From: Jejuia pallidilutea
Lineage (GTDB): Bacteria > Bacteroidota > Bacteroidia > Flavobacteriales > Flavobacteriaceae
Length of the DNA: 64,000 nucleotides
NCBI RefSeq assembly: GCF_002973595.1
Contig: NZ_PVEO01000005.1
Coordinates: 62,001-126,000 of the forward strand
Direction: 5' to 3'
Under the pieces are notes generated by a model. It was not told the DNA's origin. It did not search any database and saw nothing but the letters and a program-made list of their open reading frames with translations. Shown in pieces: positions 34,263 through 43,632 of this stretch (its first letter is position 1; every line of letters starts with the position of its first letter). The position numbers were made by a program, and so were the translations under genes.

Positions 34263-35843
34263 TTAATAACCAGGGTTTTGCACAATATTTCCACGAGATA
34301 GTTGAATTTCCTCTGGTGGAATTGGCCATAATAAATGTACGTTAGGATCAAAAAAGATGCCTTTTTCTTGTGGTTCACCTAGGTTTGTAGTTTCAAAAGG
34401 ATCATCACTTTCCTCAGTATTATACTTTACGAATGAACCGTTTGGCCCCATTATTAATGCAATTCTTGGCACACCATTAATTTTTTGCCTTCTAAGATCA
34501 AAAAGTCGGTGTTGCTCTAACGCCAACTCTAATCGTCTTTCTTTCCAAATAGCATCCCTAAGAGCTGTACCAGATAACGACATATTCGTTTCTAATTGAC
34601 CCCTATCTCTAATACGTTTTAATGATAACTTAGCAGTTCCTTCATCCCCATTAAAATAAGCAGCTTCAGCATGCATTAAAATTACATCTGCTAACCTTAA
34701 ATGAATATATGGTAATGGAAGTTGCCCTCTTTGATATGGCACAGGACGCTTAGCAACTGGCACATAATATTTCCTATTAGTACGGCCAGATTTGTTTTCA
34801 CTAGGCTTGCCATCAAATTCTGGCACGTCTGGATCACCGTAAACAGGCTCTCCATGCTTAATGATAGTAGAGCGTAAACGAATATTATCACCCTCACTTA
34901 AAAAAGCATTTTCCAAATCGCTTGTTGGTGTTCCCCAACCCCAGCCTTGATCTCCACGACTTCCATTTGTGATTGGAAAGTGGTTACCAATTTCAGAAAA
35001 AACAGGGTCGTTTATGTAACCAATCTCAAAAATAGACTCTACGCCATAAGGATTATCTACACTGTAAATATTTTCAAATTCCGGCTCTAAACTATATTCT
35101 CCAGATACTATTACGTTGTTAGCCATTGCCTGTGCCATGTCCCACTTTTCTTGAGTTAAATACACTTTTGCCAATAAAGATTGTGCCGCACCTTTTGTGG
35201 CTCTTCCTGCATCAGTTGCAGCATATTCACTTTTTAATGGTAGTACATTTATAGCTTTTTGCAAATCTGCCTCAATAAGTTCATATACTTCCTCTACAGT
35301 TGCTCGTGTCTTATCGTTTATTGCAGGCTCTAATAGTTCTGTATAAGTAGTAACTATGGGAACACCACCAAAACTACGTACTAAATCGAAATAGAAAAAA
35401 GCACGTAAAAAACTGGCTTCTCCTAGCAGCCGTTGCTTTAAATCCTCCTCTATTTCAACATCTGGTATTCTCTCAAGAGATATATTTGCCCTTGTTATAC
35501 CTATGTAATGATTTTCCCAAAACGAATTAAAATATGTAGATCCCGGAAAAACATTATATGCAGCAATACCCGTTATATCTGGTCTTGGCTGTATAGTATT
35601 CCCTGACCAATTATCATCTGTTGCCATTTCATTAATTTGACGTGGAAAATTGGCCTGCCACCAGCTTTCGCCATTTATTTTTTTATAAATACCATTTACA
35701 AAACTTTCAGCACTTTCAGGCGATGAGAAAAAATCATCCAATTGCTGTCTTCCTTTTAATGGTTGGTCTAAAAACTCTTCTTTATTACAGCTTACATTAA
35801 GCAATGCCGTAAAAATGATTAATAATAAAACTAACTTTTTCAT
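34263..35843 (-). CDS. susD: SusD/RagB-family outer-membrane glycan-binding lipoprotein
   Basis: A 526-residue surface lipoprotein with lipobox Cys19 (LLNVSC). SusD features are EEFLDQPLKG near the start, helical TPR-like pairs in the first half (LLGEASFLRAFFYFDLVRSFGGVPIVT), and the C-terminal ERRLELALEQHRLFDLRR and HLLWPIPPEEIQLSRGNIVQNPGY. It caps the SusC transporter and helps capture glycan chains. It lies 6 bases after susC. Confidence 0.95.
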   Translation of the reverse strand: MKKLVLLLIIFTALLNVSCNKEEFLDQPLKGRQQLDDFFSSPESAESFVNGIYKKINGESWWQANFPRQINEMATDDNWSGNTIQPRPDITGIAAYNVFPGSTYFNSFWENHYIGITRANISLERIPDVEIEEDLKQRLLGEASFLRAFFYFDLVRSFGGVPIVTTYTELLEPAINDKTRATVEEVYELIEADLQKAINVLPLKSEYAATDAGRATKGAAQSLLAKVYLTQEKWDMAQAMANNVIVSGEYSLEPEFENIYSVDNPYGVESIFEIGYINDPVFSEIGNHFPITNGSRGDQGWGWGTPTSDLENAFLSEGDNIRLRSTIIKHGEPVYGDPDVPEFDGKPSENKSGRTNRKYYVPVAKRPVPYQRGQLPLPYIHLRLADVILMHAEAAYFNGDEGTAKLSLKRIRDRGQLETNMSLSGTALRDAIWKERRLELALEQHRLFDLRRQKINGVPRIALIMGPNGSFVKYNTEESDDPFETTNLGEPQEKGIFFDPNVHLLWPIPPEEIQLSRGNIVQNPGY

Positions 35844-35849
35844 GATTTT

Positions 35850-38800
35850 TTATAGTGTTAAATTAAGTCCTAGTAAATATGTTTTGGTTATTGGATTTCT
35901 TGCGTAATCCACACCAAAATCATTAATAACATTTCCTCCTGCTGCCACTTCTGGATCGAAACCAGAATAATTAGTTATGGTGATAAGGTTTTGTCCTGAC
36001 ACATATAGTCTACATTTTTGAAATCCTTTAATATTAAAATTGTAACCTAACTGAACGTTACGAAGCCTTAGATAAGAACCATCTTCAATGAACAAATCTG
36101 AAGGACGCAAATAGTTTCCATTTCTGTCTGTTTGTGTAAGTCTAGGAAAACTAGCTCCAGGATTTTCTGGAGACCAAACTTTATTTAAAGTGCCTGCTGC
36201 AACGTTTACGTCCTGTATACCAGAATATAAGAATGTTGTAGGATAGTTAAACACATCGTTACCAAATGTACCATACCATTGCATTGAAAAATCGAATTTC
36301 TTATAACTTAGGTTTGCTGTAAGTCCACCATAAAAATCGGCAAAAGGATCTCCCATTATTTGTAAATCCTCATCATTTAATTGCCCGTCTTCATTGGTAT
36401 CAACAAATCGTATGTCCCCTACTTGGGCATTTGGCTGTATAACAGTTCCATCTTCAGAAGTATGAGAATTTAACTCTGTTTGATTTTGAAAAATTCCATC
36501 TGTTTTAAACCCATAAAACAAACCAACAGTTTGTCCCACTTCAGTAATTTTAATAAACCTATTTCCCAAATCTTCTCTTTTTTGCCCTAATAGTTGTTCA
36601 TTACCAGGCGCCAAAGATTTAGCTTTACTCTCATTAGTAGAAACGTTAAGATTTAAACCTAATGTAAAATCTCCCATTTGTTTATTAAAGCCAACTTGAA
36701 AATCAAAACCTTCAGATTCAAAACTTCCAACGTTTTGTGCTACTAGACCAGGAACACCTGTATAATTAGGTAATTCTACATTAAATAATAAATCCTCTGA
36801 TGTTTTTTTATAGTATTCAACAGAAAAATCTAATGCATTATTGAACATACTCATCTCTAAACCAATATTTTGATCGCGTACTGTCTCCCATTGCAAATTG
36901 GTGTTACCAAATCTAGACAAGAAGTTAGTAACGACTCTATCTCCACCAAAAACATAATCGCCAGACCCTACTGAGAAGAATTGTCCCTCTCTACTTATAT
37001 TCTGATTTCCAACTTCACCTACCCCCACTTTTAAACGCATATTATTGATTTTCTCACTTTTGAAAAATTTCTCAGAATCAATATCCCAAGCAAAAGATAC
37101 ACTAGAAAAAATACCAGTTCTATTATCCTTAGGAAATCTAGAAGACTGATCTACCCTTACAGAACCAGTAACAAAATATTTATTATCAAATCCATAGATA
37201 GTTCTAAATATACCTGACAAAATATTGTCTGTTGCCTCGTTGCTATTTACCGAAATCCCTTCACCGACAGCGGCGTCTATGTACCACAAATCTGGATTTT
37301 CACTATCTGGAACACCCTCTCTAGAACCATTGATATAATTGAAGTGTTGGGAATCATATAAGATCCCTCCCAATACATTAAGATAATGTTTTTCGTTAAT
37401 GGTTTTAGTAAAGTTTATTGTATTATTTACAACATAGTCTATGTCCTGTCTCGTATTTCTAAAAACCCTATTTACCTCTCTTTGTTGATTGGGGTTTGTA
37501 AAATATTCTGGATTGAAAGCATCTGTTCCAGAATTAGATATGTTGAAACCAAACTGCGACGTAAACGTTAATTCTGGTGTAATTTTAAAATCAAGTTGCG
37601 TATTTGAGAAAAAACCAAAGAAAAAAGATTCATTAAAACTACGGGCTATACCACCGACCGGATTTGGCACATTATTATTACTAGCTTCATAAATACTGTA
37701 AATATTTCTACCTACACGTTCGCTTTGTGGCAAATATACTTCCGTTAATGGATCTATTCTTAGCAAACTGTACAAAGCACTAGGTGTGTTTTCCCAACGC
37801 TCTATTCTTGGACTTAAATCTTGTTTTAATTTTATTTTATCAGATATTTTAAAGTCTACATTAAAACGCCCCGTAACTCTTTGGTACCAGCCTTTCGTGT
37901 AGTTAGATTGCTGGTCGAAAAAACTTAAACTTCCTGCATAATTAATTTTTTCCGAACCGCCTGACGCTCTAATATTAGCATTAGTAATTGGTGCATAATC
38001 CTCTATTACTTCTTCCCACCAATCCGTATCTGTATTGAAATCATCCGCATTGTAAAGAGGGGCGTTTCCATCGTTAGTTCTTCTTAAATTAGTTACAGCA
38101 ATATATTCATCTGCACCTGCCATTTGAATTTTTTCTAATTGCTGCATACCATAAGATACATCTACATCTATGGTTGTTTTACCTTCCTTACCTCTTTTTG
38201 TCGTAATTAAAACTACGCCATTGGATGCTCTAGAGCCGTAAATTGCAGATGCAGATGCATCTTTAAGTATTTGAAAACTTTCTATATCAGCAGGATTTAA
38301 AAAGTTTAAAGATGTTCCGCTAGGAAGCATTACCCCATCAATTACAATTAAGGGTTGACTTCCATTGTTTGTAGTAATACCCCGAACCAGTATTTGAGGT
38401 GAAGCACCAGGACTTCCCCCAGAAGAAAGTACTTGCACTCCTGCTGCCTTTCCCTGTAAAGCTTCTGCTGGGTTACTGGCTACCATTTTGGTAAGTTCCT
38501 CTCCATCTACAGTAGATATAGAACTTGTAATTTTATCTCTTTTAACCGCCCCATAACCTATAACAACAACTTCATCTAATTGCGCATTATCTGTTTGTAA
38601 CACCAAAGAAATATTTGTTCTGCCTGCTACTTGTATTTCTTGAGTTTTATAGCCTACGTAACTAAATGCTAAAGTTGCATTTGCACCCACATTGATAGAA
38701 TAGCCGCCATCAAAATCAGACACAGCACCATTAGTGGTATTTTTCTCCAGAATATTTACTCCAGGAATAGGCTGACCCTCTTCATCAGTTATGGTTCCTG

Positions 38801-38870
38801 TAACTATATTTTGAGCTATTGTTGTAAAACTAATTAGTAATAAGCTCAGTATTAATATTGAATGTTTCAT
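35850..38870 (-). CDS. susC: SusC/RagA-family TonB-dependent outer-membrane transporter
   Basis: A 1006-residue TonB-dependent transporter with signal peptide (about 1-19), a CarboxypepD_reg-like domain (about 20-105, VTGTITDEEGQPIPGVNI), a TonB box and plug (about 98-225, DEVVVIGYGAVKRD, LQGKAAGVQV, LKDASASAIYGSRASNGVVLITTK) and a 22-strand barrel ending in an aromatic-poor LGLNLTL. It imports oligosaccharides across the outer membrane with SusD. The N-terminal domain is of the standard SusC kind; no SusC-like signalling (STN) domain is seen, so control is through AraC rather than anti-sigma. Confidence 0.96.
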   Translation of the reverse strand: MKHSILILSLLLISFTTIAQNIVTGTITDEEGQPIPGVNILEKNTTNGAVSDFDGGYSINVGANATLAFSYVGYKTQEIQVAGRTNISLVLQTDNAQLDEVVVIGYGAVKRDKITSSISTVDGEELTKMVASNPAEALQGKAAGVQVLSSGGSPGASPQILVRGITTNNGSQPLIVIDGVMLPSGTSLNFLNPADIESFQILKDASASAIYGSRASNGVVLITTKRGKEGKTTIDVDVSYGMQQLEKIQMAGADEYIAVTNLRRTNDGNAPLYNADDFNTDTDWWEEVIEDYAPITNANIRASGGSEKINYAGSLSFFDQQSNYTKGWYQRVTGRFNVDFKISDKIKLKQDLSPRIERWENTPSALYSLLRIDPLTEVYLPQSERVGRNIYSIYEASNNNVPNPVGGIARSFNESFFFGFFSNTQLDFKITPELTFTSQFGFNISNSGTDAFNPEYFTNPNQQREVNRVFRNTRQDIDYVVNNTINFTKTINEKHYLNVLGGILYDSQHFNYINGSREGVPDSENPDLWYIDAAVGEGISVNSNEATDNILSGIFRTIYGFDNKYFVTGSVRVDQSSRFPKDNRTGIFSSVSFAWDIDSEKFFKSEKINNMRLKVGVGEVGNQNISREGQFFSVGSGDYVFGGDRVVTNFLSRFGNTNLQWETVRDQNIGLEMSMFNNALDFSVEYYKKTSEDLLFNVELPNYTGVPGLVAQNVGSFESEGFDFQVGFNKQMGDFTLGLNLNVSTNESKAKSLAPGNEQLLGQKREDLGNRFIKITEVGQTVGLFYGFKTDGIFQNQTELNSHTSEDGTVIQPNAQVGDIRFVDTNEDGQLNDEDLQIMGDPFADFYGGLTANLSYKKFDFSMQWYGTFGNDVFNYPTTFLYSGIQDVNVAAGTLNKVWSPENPGASFPRLTQTDRNGNYLRPSDLFIEDGSYLRLRNVQLGYNFNIKGFQKCRLYVSGQNLITITNYSGFDPEVAAGGNVINDFGVDYARNPITKTYLLGLNLTL

Positions 38871-38907
38871 GTAATATTTCTTTAAGTTTGCTTGTTTGTT
38901 TAATGCA

Positions 38908-40320
38908 CTATCTACTAATTGCAGAAATTCTATTCAAATGGGTATCGAAAACAAAAGTGTAATCTTTACCTAAAGCAGAATCTGGAAAAATGTAGTTAGT
39001 TCCTCCGTTAGGCACAGTGGACTGAGGAGATGTAGGATCATCAATCCTCCAAAACGGTGACCACCCATCTGGATTCGCATTTAGAATAAAACCATTATTA
39101 CCATCATTATTTGGCTCATCATCAATAGTAACATCTATAGTCCATAAATACGGGTTGTTGCTATCTTGAGTAAACGGTTTTCCCGATCTAAAGTTCCAAC
39201 ACATTAAGCTACCGTCGATATTAGAAGTACATGTAGACGTATCTCCAACAAATATACCAGTGCCAATAATATACACTTGATCAAAAGCAGTATCGTTAGG
39301 AGAATATGGTGTTACAATATAGGTTTGATCCCGTAAATCCATTGTAATTTCATAATAACCCATATTTGGCAAAACTATGGGGCTTACCGTAGCATCTGTA
39401 CCCAATACTAATTTTCCAGAAACGTTTGGGTCTGCACCAAAGGCATAAGGCTCAAAAGATTCTTTTTGAGGTATAAACCGAACCTCTGTATTTGCAGTTG
39501 GAGCATAAAATCTAGCTGTAAATACATACCCGTCTTCACCTATTTCCGAACTAGCGGTTGTAGTATAAGGCACTCCAAAAATATCTGAAACTAAACCAGC
39601 ATTATCAGCGACATCTGTTACATACATTACATCAAATAGTAGCTCGTTAAGAATATTCACATTAACAGTCTGTGAGGCTTCGTTTCCTGAAACATCAGTA
39701 GCTGTAACTTTAAAAGAATAGTTACCTGCCGTATCAACATTTATGCTATTAGTGTAAGTGTAGGAAGTTCCCGTAACAGCAAAAACCTCAGTAAGGATAC
39801 TACTCTCAATTTTGAATTCTGCTAACTCAGCATCCGTTACCGTTATATTAAAATCGACTTCGTTTCCTGACCCAATTAGTATAGTAGCTCCATTTATTGG
39901 ACTAGTAATTTGTATTTCTGGACTTGCAATATCCTGATCTAAAGTTATGACCACATTCTCAACAGTTGATTTACCTCCAACATTAGTGAATGTAATAGGT
40001 ATTGTATGCACACTATTTTCTTGCTCATCTTCTGGGACTTTGAATTTGTAAGATAAATTATAGGATTCTGGAAGAGAATCTTTTACTATGGTTTTATCCA
40101 AAAACCATGGCTCGTATTTAATATTTACAGATTGAATACCCGCAGGATCGGACACAACACCCGTAAAAGTAAACGTTTGCCCCGGTAGAGAAGAAATCTC
40201 CCTTTCTAATGTTTGAACTTCTGGAATGGAATCCACACTTATGGAATCGTCATTATCACAATTAACTATTAATGCAAACACACTAATAATAAGTAATAAT
40301 TTTACTTTAATTGTTTTCAT
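38908..40320 (-). CDS. Surface glycan-binding lipoprotein (SusE/SusF-like position)
   Basis: A 470-residue lipoprotein (lipobox Cys21, LIVNC). It has two Ig-like or cadherin-like beta domains (about 35-130 and 130-225, with SPEIQITSPINGATI and NVDTAGNYSFKVTATDVSGNEAS) and a C-terminal region (about 230-470) with SusE/F-like binding features (VYIIGTGIFVGD, NPYLWTIDVTIDD, GWSPFWRIDD). It is the first gene of the minus-strand PUL transcript, directly before susC, and probably binds the polysaccharide at the surface. Confidence 0.8.
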   Translation of the reverse strand: MKTIKVKLLLIISVFALIVNCDNDDSISVDSIPEVQTLEREISSLPGQTFTFTGVVSDPAGIQSVNIKYEPWFLDKTIVKDSLPESYNLSYKFKVPEDEQENSVHTIPITFTNVGGKSTVENVVITLDQDIASPEIQITSPINGATILIGSGNEVDFNITVTDAELAEFKIESSILTEVFAVTGTSYTYTNSINVDTAGNYSFKVTATDVSGNEASQTVNVNILNELLFDVMYVTDVADNAGLVSDIFGVPYTTTASSEIGEDGYVFTARFYAPTANTEVRFIPQKESFEPYAFGADPNVSGKLVLGTDATVSPIVLPNMGYYEITMDLRDQTYIVTPYSPNDTAFDQVYIIGTGIFVGDTSTCTSNIDGSLMCWNFRSGKPFTQDSNNPYLWTIDVTIDDEPNNDGNNGFILNANPDGWSPFWRIDDPTSPQSTVPNGGTNYIFPDSALGKDYTFVFDTHLNRISAISR

Positions 40321-40707
40321 CTTATTTAGTTTTTAATTTTTAGTTATTTGAGTTTAAGTTGTTGGTCTTTTTTAAGTTATGTTCAATATTTTTAAGTTTT
40401 TTTTGATTAATCAATAACACAGAAACATAGATGATTATTCTGTATTTTTCAAGAGCTAATAGACTAGAATTAAGGCTAATTTTTACATTTTTAACAAAAT
40501 GTGATAGATATTTTACTAATGATTTAACATTTAAACTGCTTTACTACAAAAATAATAGTATAATTTTGAAATATAAATAGACATAAAAACCTAAAACATG
40601 GACAATATTACTTAATAAACGAACTGTTCCAAAACAACCTTAAATCTAGGAACTATGATGAAGATATATTTTATATATTCCTACATAATACAATTAATAT
40701 TATAAAA
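40321..40707. promoter_or_regulatory. Divergent control region of PUL and AraC gene
   Basis: This 387-base gap holds the promoters of the SusE-like/susC operon (minus) and of the AraC gene (plus). TAATTTTG at 40561-40568 fits the plus -7 consensus TANNTTTG. CAAAAATA at about 40547-40554 is TATTTTTG on the minus strand. No clear -33 partners were found, and no inducer-binding motif could be defined by eye. Confidence 0.4.
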
Positions 40708-41595
40708 ATGGACTCAATAACAGTAAAAGAAGGATTTCTTGGTCAAAAAATGATTGCATTCCCCAAATCCATCATTAATGTTATGAAAAATAACGACATC
40801 ACTAAGAAGTTTTACATAAGTGATTTAGGGTACTACCCAATGGCACACAACCATTATCGTTTCAGAAAAAAAGGTGCTGATGAATATATTTTTATTTATT
40901 GCACAAAGGGAAAAGGTGAAATTATTTTAAACGACGCTAAGACTGAAATTACCCCTAATCAACTTTTTATAATCCCTAGAAAAGTGAAACATGAATATAA
41001 AGCAGACCTCTTAGACCCATGGAGCATTTATTGGTTTCATTTCAATGGTACAATTGCTCCTGAATTGTACAACAGGTATATCACTACAAAATACAATAAT
41101 TATAGAGATGTATCTTTTTCAAATGACAAAATTGACTTATTTGAAAAAATATTTAATTTATTCAACAAAAACTATCTAGAAAAACAAATAGAATACGCCA
41201 ATATACTTAGTTTAGGCCTCATAAGTTCGTTTGTATATCATGATTTTGATTCTAGTGCGCAAACCAACCAACACGACACATTGGTAGACCAAGTAAAAAA
41301 TTTTTTATTAAATAGCCTGGAAACAAATTTTACTCTAAGTGATATTGCTAATAAATTTAATTATTCTAAATCTTACCTACACACTAAGTTCAAAACAGAA
41401 ACTGGTTATTCAATAATGGTTTTTTTTAATTTAAAAAAAATACAAAAAGCTTGTGAATACCTAAATTACACTGACTTAAGCATCAAGGAAATAAGCTTTA
41501 AAACTGGGTTTGATGACCCTTTATACTTTTCAAGATTGTTTAAAAACTTTATGGGAAAATCCCCTAGAAACTATAGGCAAAGTAAAAGGAAATAA
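40708..41595 (+). CDS. AraC-family transcriptional regulator of the PUL
   Basis: A 295-residue regulator with an N-terminal cupin-like sensor (about 40-135, EYIFIYCTKGKGEIIL ... LFIIPRKVKHEYKA ... PWSIYWFHFNG) and a C-terminal AraC DNA-binding domain (about 190-292) with two helix-turn-helix motifs (FTLSDIANKFNYSKSYLHTKFKTETG and LSIKEISFKTGFDDPLYFSRLFKNFMGKSPRNYR). It is divergent from the SusE/susC operon and is likely its sugar-responsive activator. It ends about 950 bases before the next gene. Confidence 0.92.
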   Translation: MDSITVKEGFLGQKMIAFPKSIINVMKNNDITKKFYISDLGYYPMAHNHYRFRKKGADEYIFIYCTKGKGEIILNDAKTEITPNQLFIIPRKVKHEYKADLLDPWSIYWFHFNGTIAPELYNRYITTKYNNYRDVSFSNDKIDLFEKIFNLFNKNYLEKQIEYANILSLGLISSFVYHDFDSSAQTNQHDTLVDQVKNFLLNSLETNFTLSDIANKFNYSKSYLHTKFKTETGYSIMVFFNLKKIQKACEYLNYTDLSIKEISFKTGFDDPLYFSRLFKNFMGKSPRNYRQSKRK

Positions 41596-42490
41596 CTTAT
41601 TACCCTGTTAATATATCAACACATCGCCACGTCATTTTACTTTAAAAAACTAACTTCAACTAAAACCATCCTCAATGACAAGTGCTAAAACAGAATTAAA
41701 GAGGGAATAATTGTACATAACTAAATTTTGAGAAGCATAACAAGCCATTAAAAATCTTTAAAAGTGAGAATTTGGATAGTTTCACTTTATTAAACTCTTT
41801 ATTCATTTTTTCAGAAAAAAATCATTGATTTTACCGCCTTATAAGGGTTTTTTCAGAAAAAAATGTTACATATACTAATTCCACAAACACTAATTGACTA
41901 TAAACCAACAACTTGAAAAATGTAACATCGCGAAGCGTGTTACCCTCTTGCTATACATTTTTTTTCGATACATCTTCAAAAAATCCATACTTGAATTTAA
42001 GATAATTTACTAATCGAATCAAACACTAGAATCATAAGAATTTAAAAATCTACAATCCCAACTCTTAAATCACATTAACTTAATCCAACATATGATTGCA
42101 TTATTGTTAAAATCATTTACTTATTATATCTTGAACGTTTTCCTTTTTCTTCTATCTTATTTAGTAGAATTTTCAAAAGAAAATAAATATTAGGTAAAAC
42201 CCTAGTAGTTCATTAACTCATTTACTTCCCATAGCGCCCTCACTGTTACCTTTTCCAAATTAATAATCCTGAAATTTGAAGCTCATAAAGATTTATAAAA
42301 AGCGTGAGGAACGAGCCTGATTATGCAATCTGTTGAGAAACAAATTTCATAGCTTTTAATGGAAAAGTTAATAAGGAAACAACTAAGATGTTATTTCCCA
42401 CTTTAATATGAATTAAAAATCAATTTGGTGGTTACTAAAAAGAGAGTCTTTAATTTAAAGTTTAAATTAAGTGCTCTAAAGAATCCGCAC
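41596..42490. other. Long non-coding AT-rich stretch in the island
   Basis: No reliable gene is seen in about 900 bases. A 17-nt sequence TTTTTTCAGAAAAAAAT occurs twice (41807-41823 and 41849-41865), 42 bases apart. The rest is AT-rich with many stops in all frames, consistent with decayed DNA near the right end of the island. Confidence 0.45.
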
Positions 42491-42526
42491 AAAAGCCTGT
42501 AAACTAAAAATCACAGGCTTTTTTTG
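42491..42526. terminator. Bidirectional hairpin terminator before the M16 fragment
   Basis: AAAAGCCTGT / loop 12 / ACAGGCTTTT is a perfect 10-bp stem followed by T residues, with A residues on the other side. It lies downstream of the broken M16 gene and may be its original terminator. Confidence 0.75.
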
Positions 42527-42551
42527 GTTAATTTTATTTATAAGAATGATT

Positions 42552-43159
42552 TTATTGCTTAACAAAACTTTCTGGAACTAATATAAATTCTGCATAGTTG
42601 CTCATATCAAAGTAAGTATTCGCAGCATCTTGAAACATTTTTGAGTTGATTTTATTAATATCTGCTTTATAATCTAAAATAGATTCAGGACTTATGCCGT
42701 ATTGGCAGGCATCTTTTAATTTATACATCCAATAGCCGTTTATTTCTATATACTCTTCGGCATTGGCTAATTCTGCTTCCTTGATTTTATTGAGGTCTTC
42801 TTTGGTAGCGCCATTGGCTTTGATTTTATTGATTTCCTCAAAAACCTTGTTTATTAATTTTTCTACGTTATCGGGGTCGCAAGGAAACCTAACATTCAAT
42901 CGACACCAATTGTAAGGCCTATCGGAAGCAAAGCCAGAAACTCGCACACCATAAACACCTGCCATTTTTTCACGCATCTCTTCAGTTAATTTAATTTTTA
43001 ACAATTTACCTAATAAGTTGAGTTTCTTTTGTTCTTCAAGAGAGAAATCTAGAGTACCCGTAAAACGCATATCCACCTGACTTTTATCGTCAACGCCCTT
43101 TACAATAGTTTCCTTTATTTTTCCGTTGGTATAGCGTAATCCAATATCGCTCCAAGCGC
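42552..43159 (-). pseudogene. C-terminal fragment of an M16 (pitrilysin/insulinase) zinc peptidase
   Basis: About 200 residues of the C-terminal M16 domain are readable on the minus strand: IGLRYTNGKIKETIVKGVDDKSQV before the ATG at 43076, then MRFTGTLDFSLEEQKKLNLLGKLLKIKLTEEMREKMAGVYGVRVSGFASDRP. The frame ends at a TAA next to SAW at about 43159 and the rest of the peptidase is absent; the zinc-binding HxxEH half is missing. Family members are about 900 residues. The gene ends exactly where the ECF fragment on the other strand begins, pointing to a recombination joint. Confidence 0.8.
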
Positions 43160-43162
43160 TTT

Positions 43163-43413
43163 AAAACCTACCACCAAAGTGTAAACAAACATTTTTATTG
43201 AGCAAACAAGAACGACTAACAAATATTGAAATTGCTGAGTATTTAAACATATCTATAAAAACTGTTGAAGCGCATATTATTAAAGCATTCTCTATTATCC
43301 GTAAAAGAGCAGGTAATAAAACCAACAATATTATATTTTTACTTTTTAGAAAAAACAAAGAAATTTTTTATTTGGGTAACTGGATCATCAATATAAGACT
43401 CTTCTCATCCTAA
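43163..43413 (+). pseudogene. C-terminal fragment of an ECF sigma factor (sigma region 4)
   Basis: The frame reads LPPKCKQTFLLSKQERLTNIEIAEYLNISIKTVEAHIIKAFSIIRKRAGN, the sigma-4 helix-turn-helix of a Bacteroidetes ECF sigma factor, including the PPKC motif that begins this region. An in-frame TAA stands just upstream and sigma region 2 is missing. The distal part (FLLFRKNKEIFYLGN) is unlike typical ends. It starts a few bases from the break of the M16 fragment. Confidence 0.75.
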
Positions 43414-43499
43414 GAATTAATCTATATGGTAAACATATTTTGGTATAGTTTGGAATGTTTTGACCTGACCTAAAAATAAAACTGTTAAAGTTTGTTAAA

Positions 43500-43519
43500 T
43501 CGAGACCAATTCGGTGACC
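43500..43519 (+). repeat. Terminal 20-bp repeat, right copy (putative integrase arm site)
   Basis: TCGAGACCAATTCGGTGACC matches 8991-9010 at 19 of 20 positions and lies 59 bases inside the right attachment repeat. In a circular form both copies would flank the joined att core. Confidence 0.7.
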
Positions 43520-43577
43520 ACTAAAAACAACACCATTTGGAAGCCCTGTAAACATAAGTAAGATGAAATTATGGTCG

Positions 43578-43593
43578 TTCTCTCCGACTCCAC
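43578..43593 (+). other. Right attachment site (attR) of the island
   Basis: TTCTCTCCGACTCCAC is identical to the end of ssrA at 8875-8890. The tmRNA sequence before the T-loop is not present here, so this is a partial 3'-end copy, as expected for an att site. Confidence 0.85.
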
Positions 43594-43600
43594 AATAAAT

Positions 43601-43632
43601 CCCTTGAATTAGTAATAAATTCAAGGGTTTTA
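43601..43632 (+). terminator. Rho-independent terminator after attR (probable original ssrA terminator)
   Basis: CCCTTGAATT / loop AGTAATA / AATTCAAGGG followed by TTTTA is a perfect 10-bp stem 8 bases after the right ssrA end copy. Its position matches that of the island-side terminator after intact ssrA, so it was probably the terminator of ssrA before island insertion. Confidence 0.7.

Larger units (their letters stand above)
8875..43593. mobile_element. PUL-carrying genomic island integrated in ssrA (about 34.7 kb)
   Basis: The element is bounded by the 16-bp repeats at 8875 and 43578. It has a tyrosine recombinase gene next to the left end and near-identical 20-bp repeats inside each end (8991 and 43500). 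Its content is accessory: a mobilization-type protein, a complete PUL with regulator, and broken gene ends near the right boundary. None of the dispersed repeats common in the flanking chromosome were noticed inside it. No relaxase, coupling protein or conjugation genes are present, so it is probably not self-transmissible. Integration at tmRNA 3' ends by tyrosine recombinases is well established. Confidence 0.85.

Noticed and set aside
41807-41865. Two copies of TTTTTTCAGAAAAAAAT as a CRISPR or iteron array
   Set aside because: Only two copies in low-complexity AT-rich DNA; no CRISPR-type spacing or further repeats.
43578-43593. Possible second tRNA/tmRNA gene at the right end
   Set aside because: Only the 3' acceptor and half of the T-arm are present; it is an att copy.
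43388-43624. A 78-residue minus-strand frame across attR
   Set aside because: It spans the att repeat and terminator region and has no recognisable domain.
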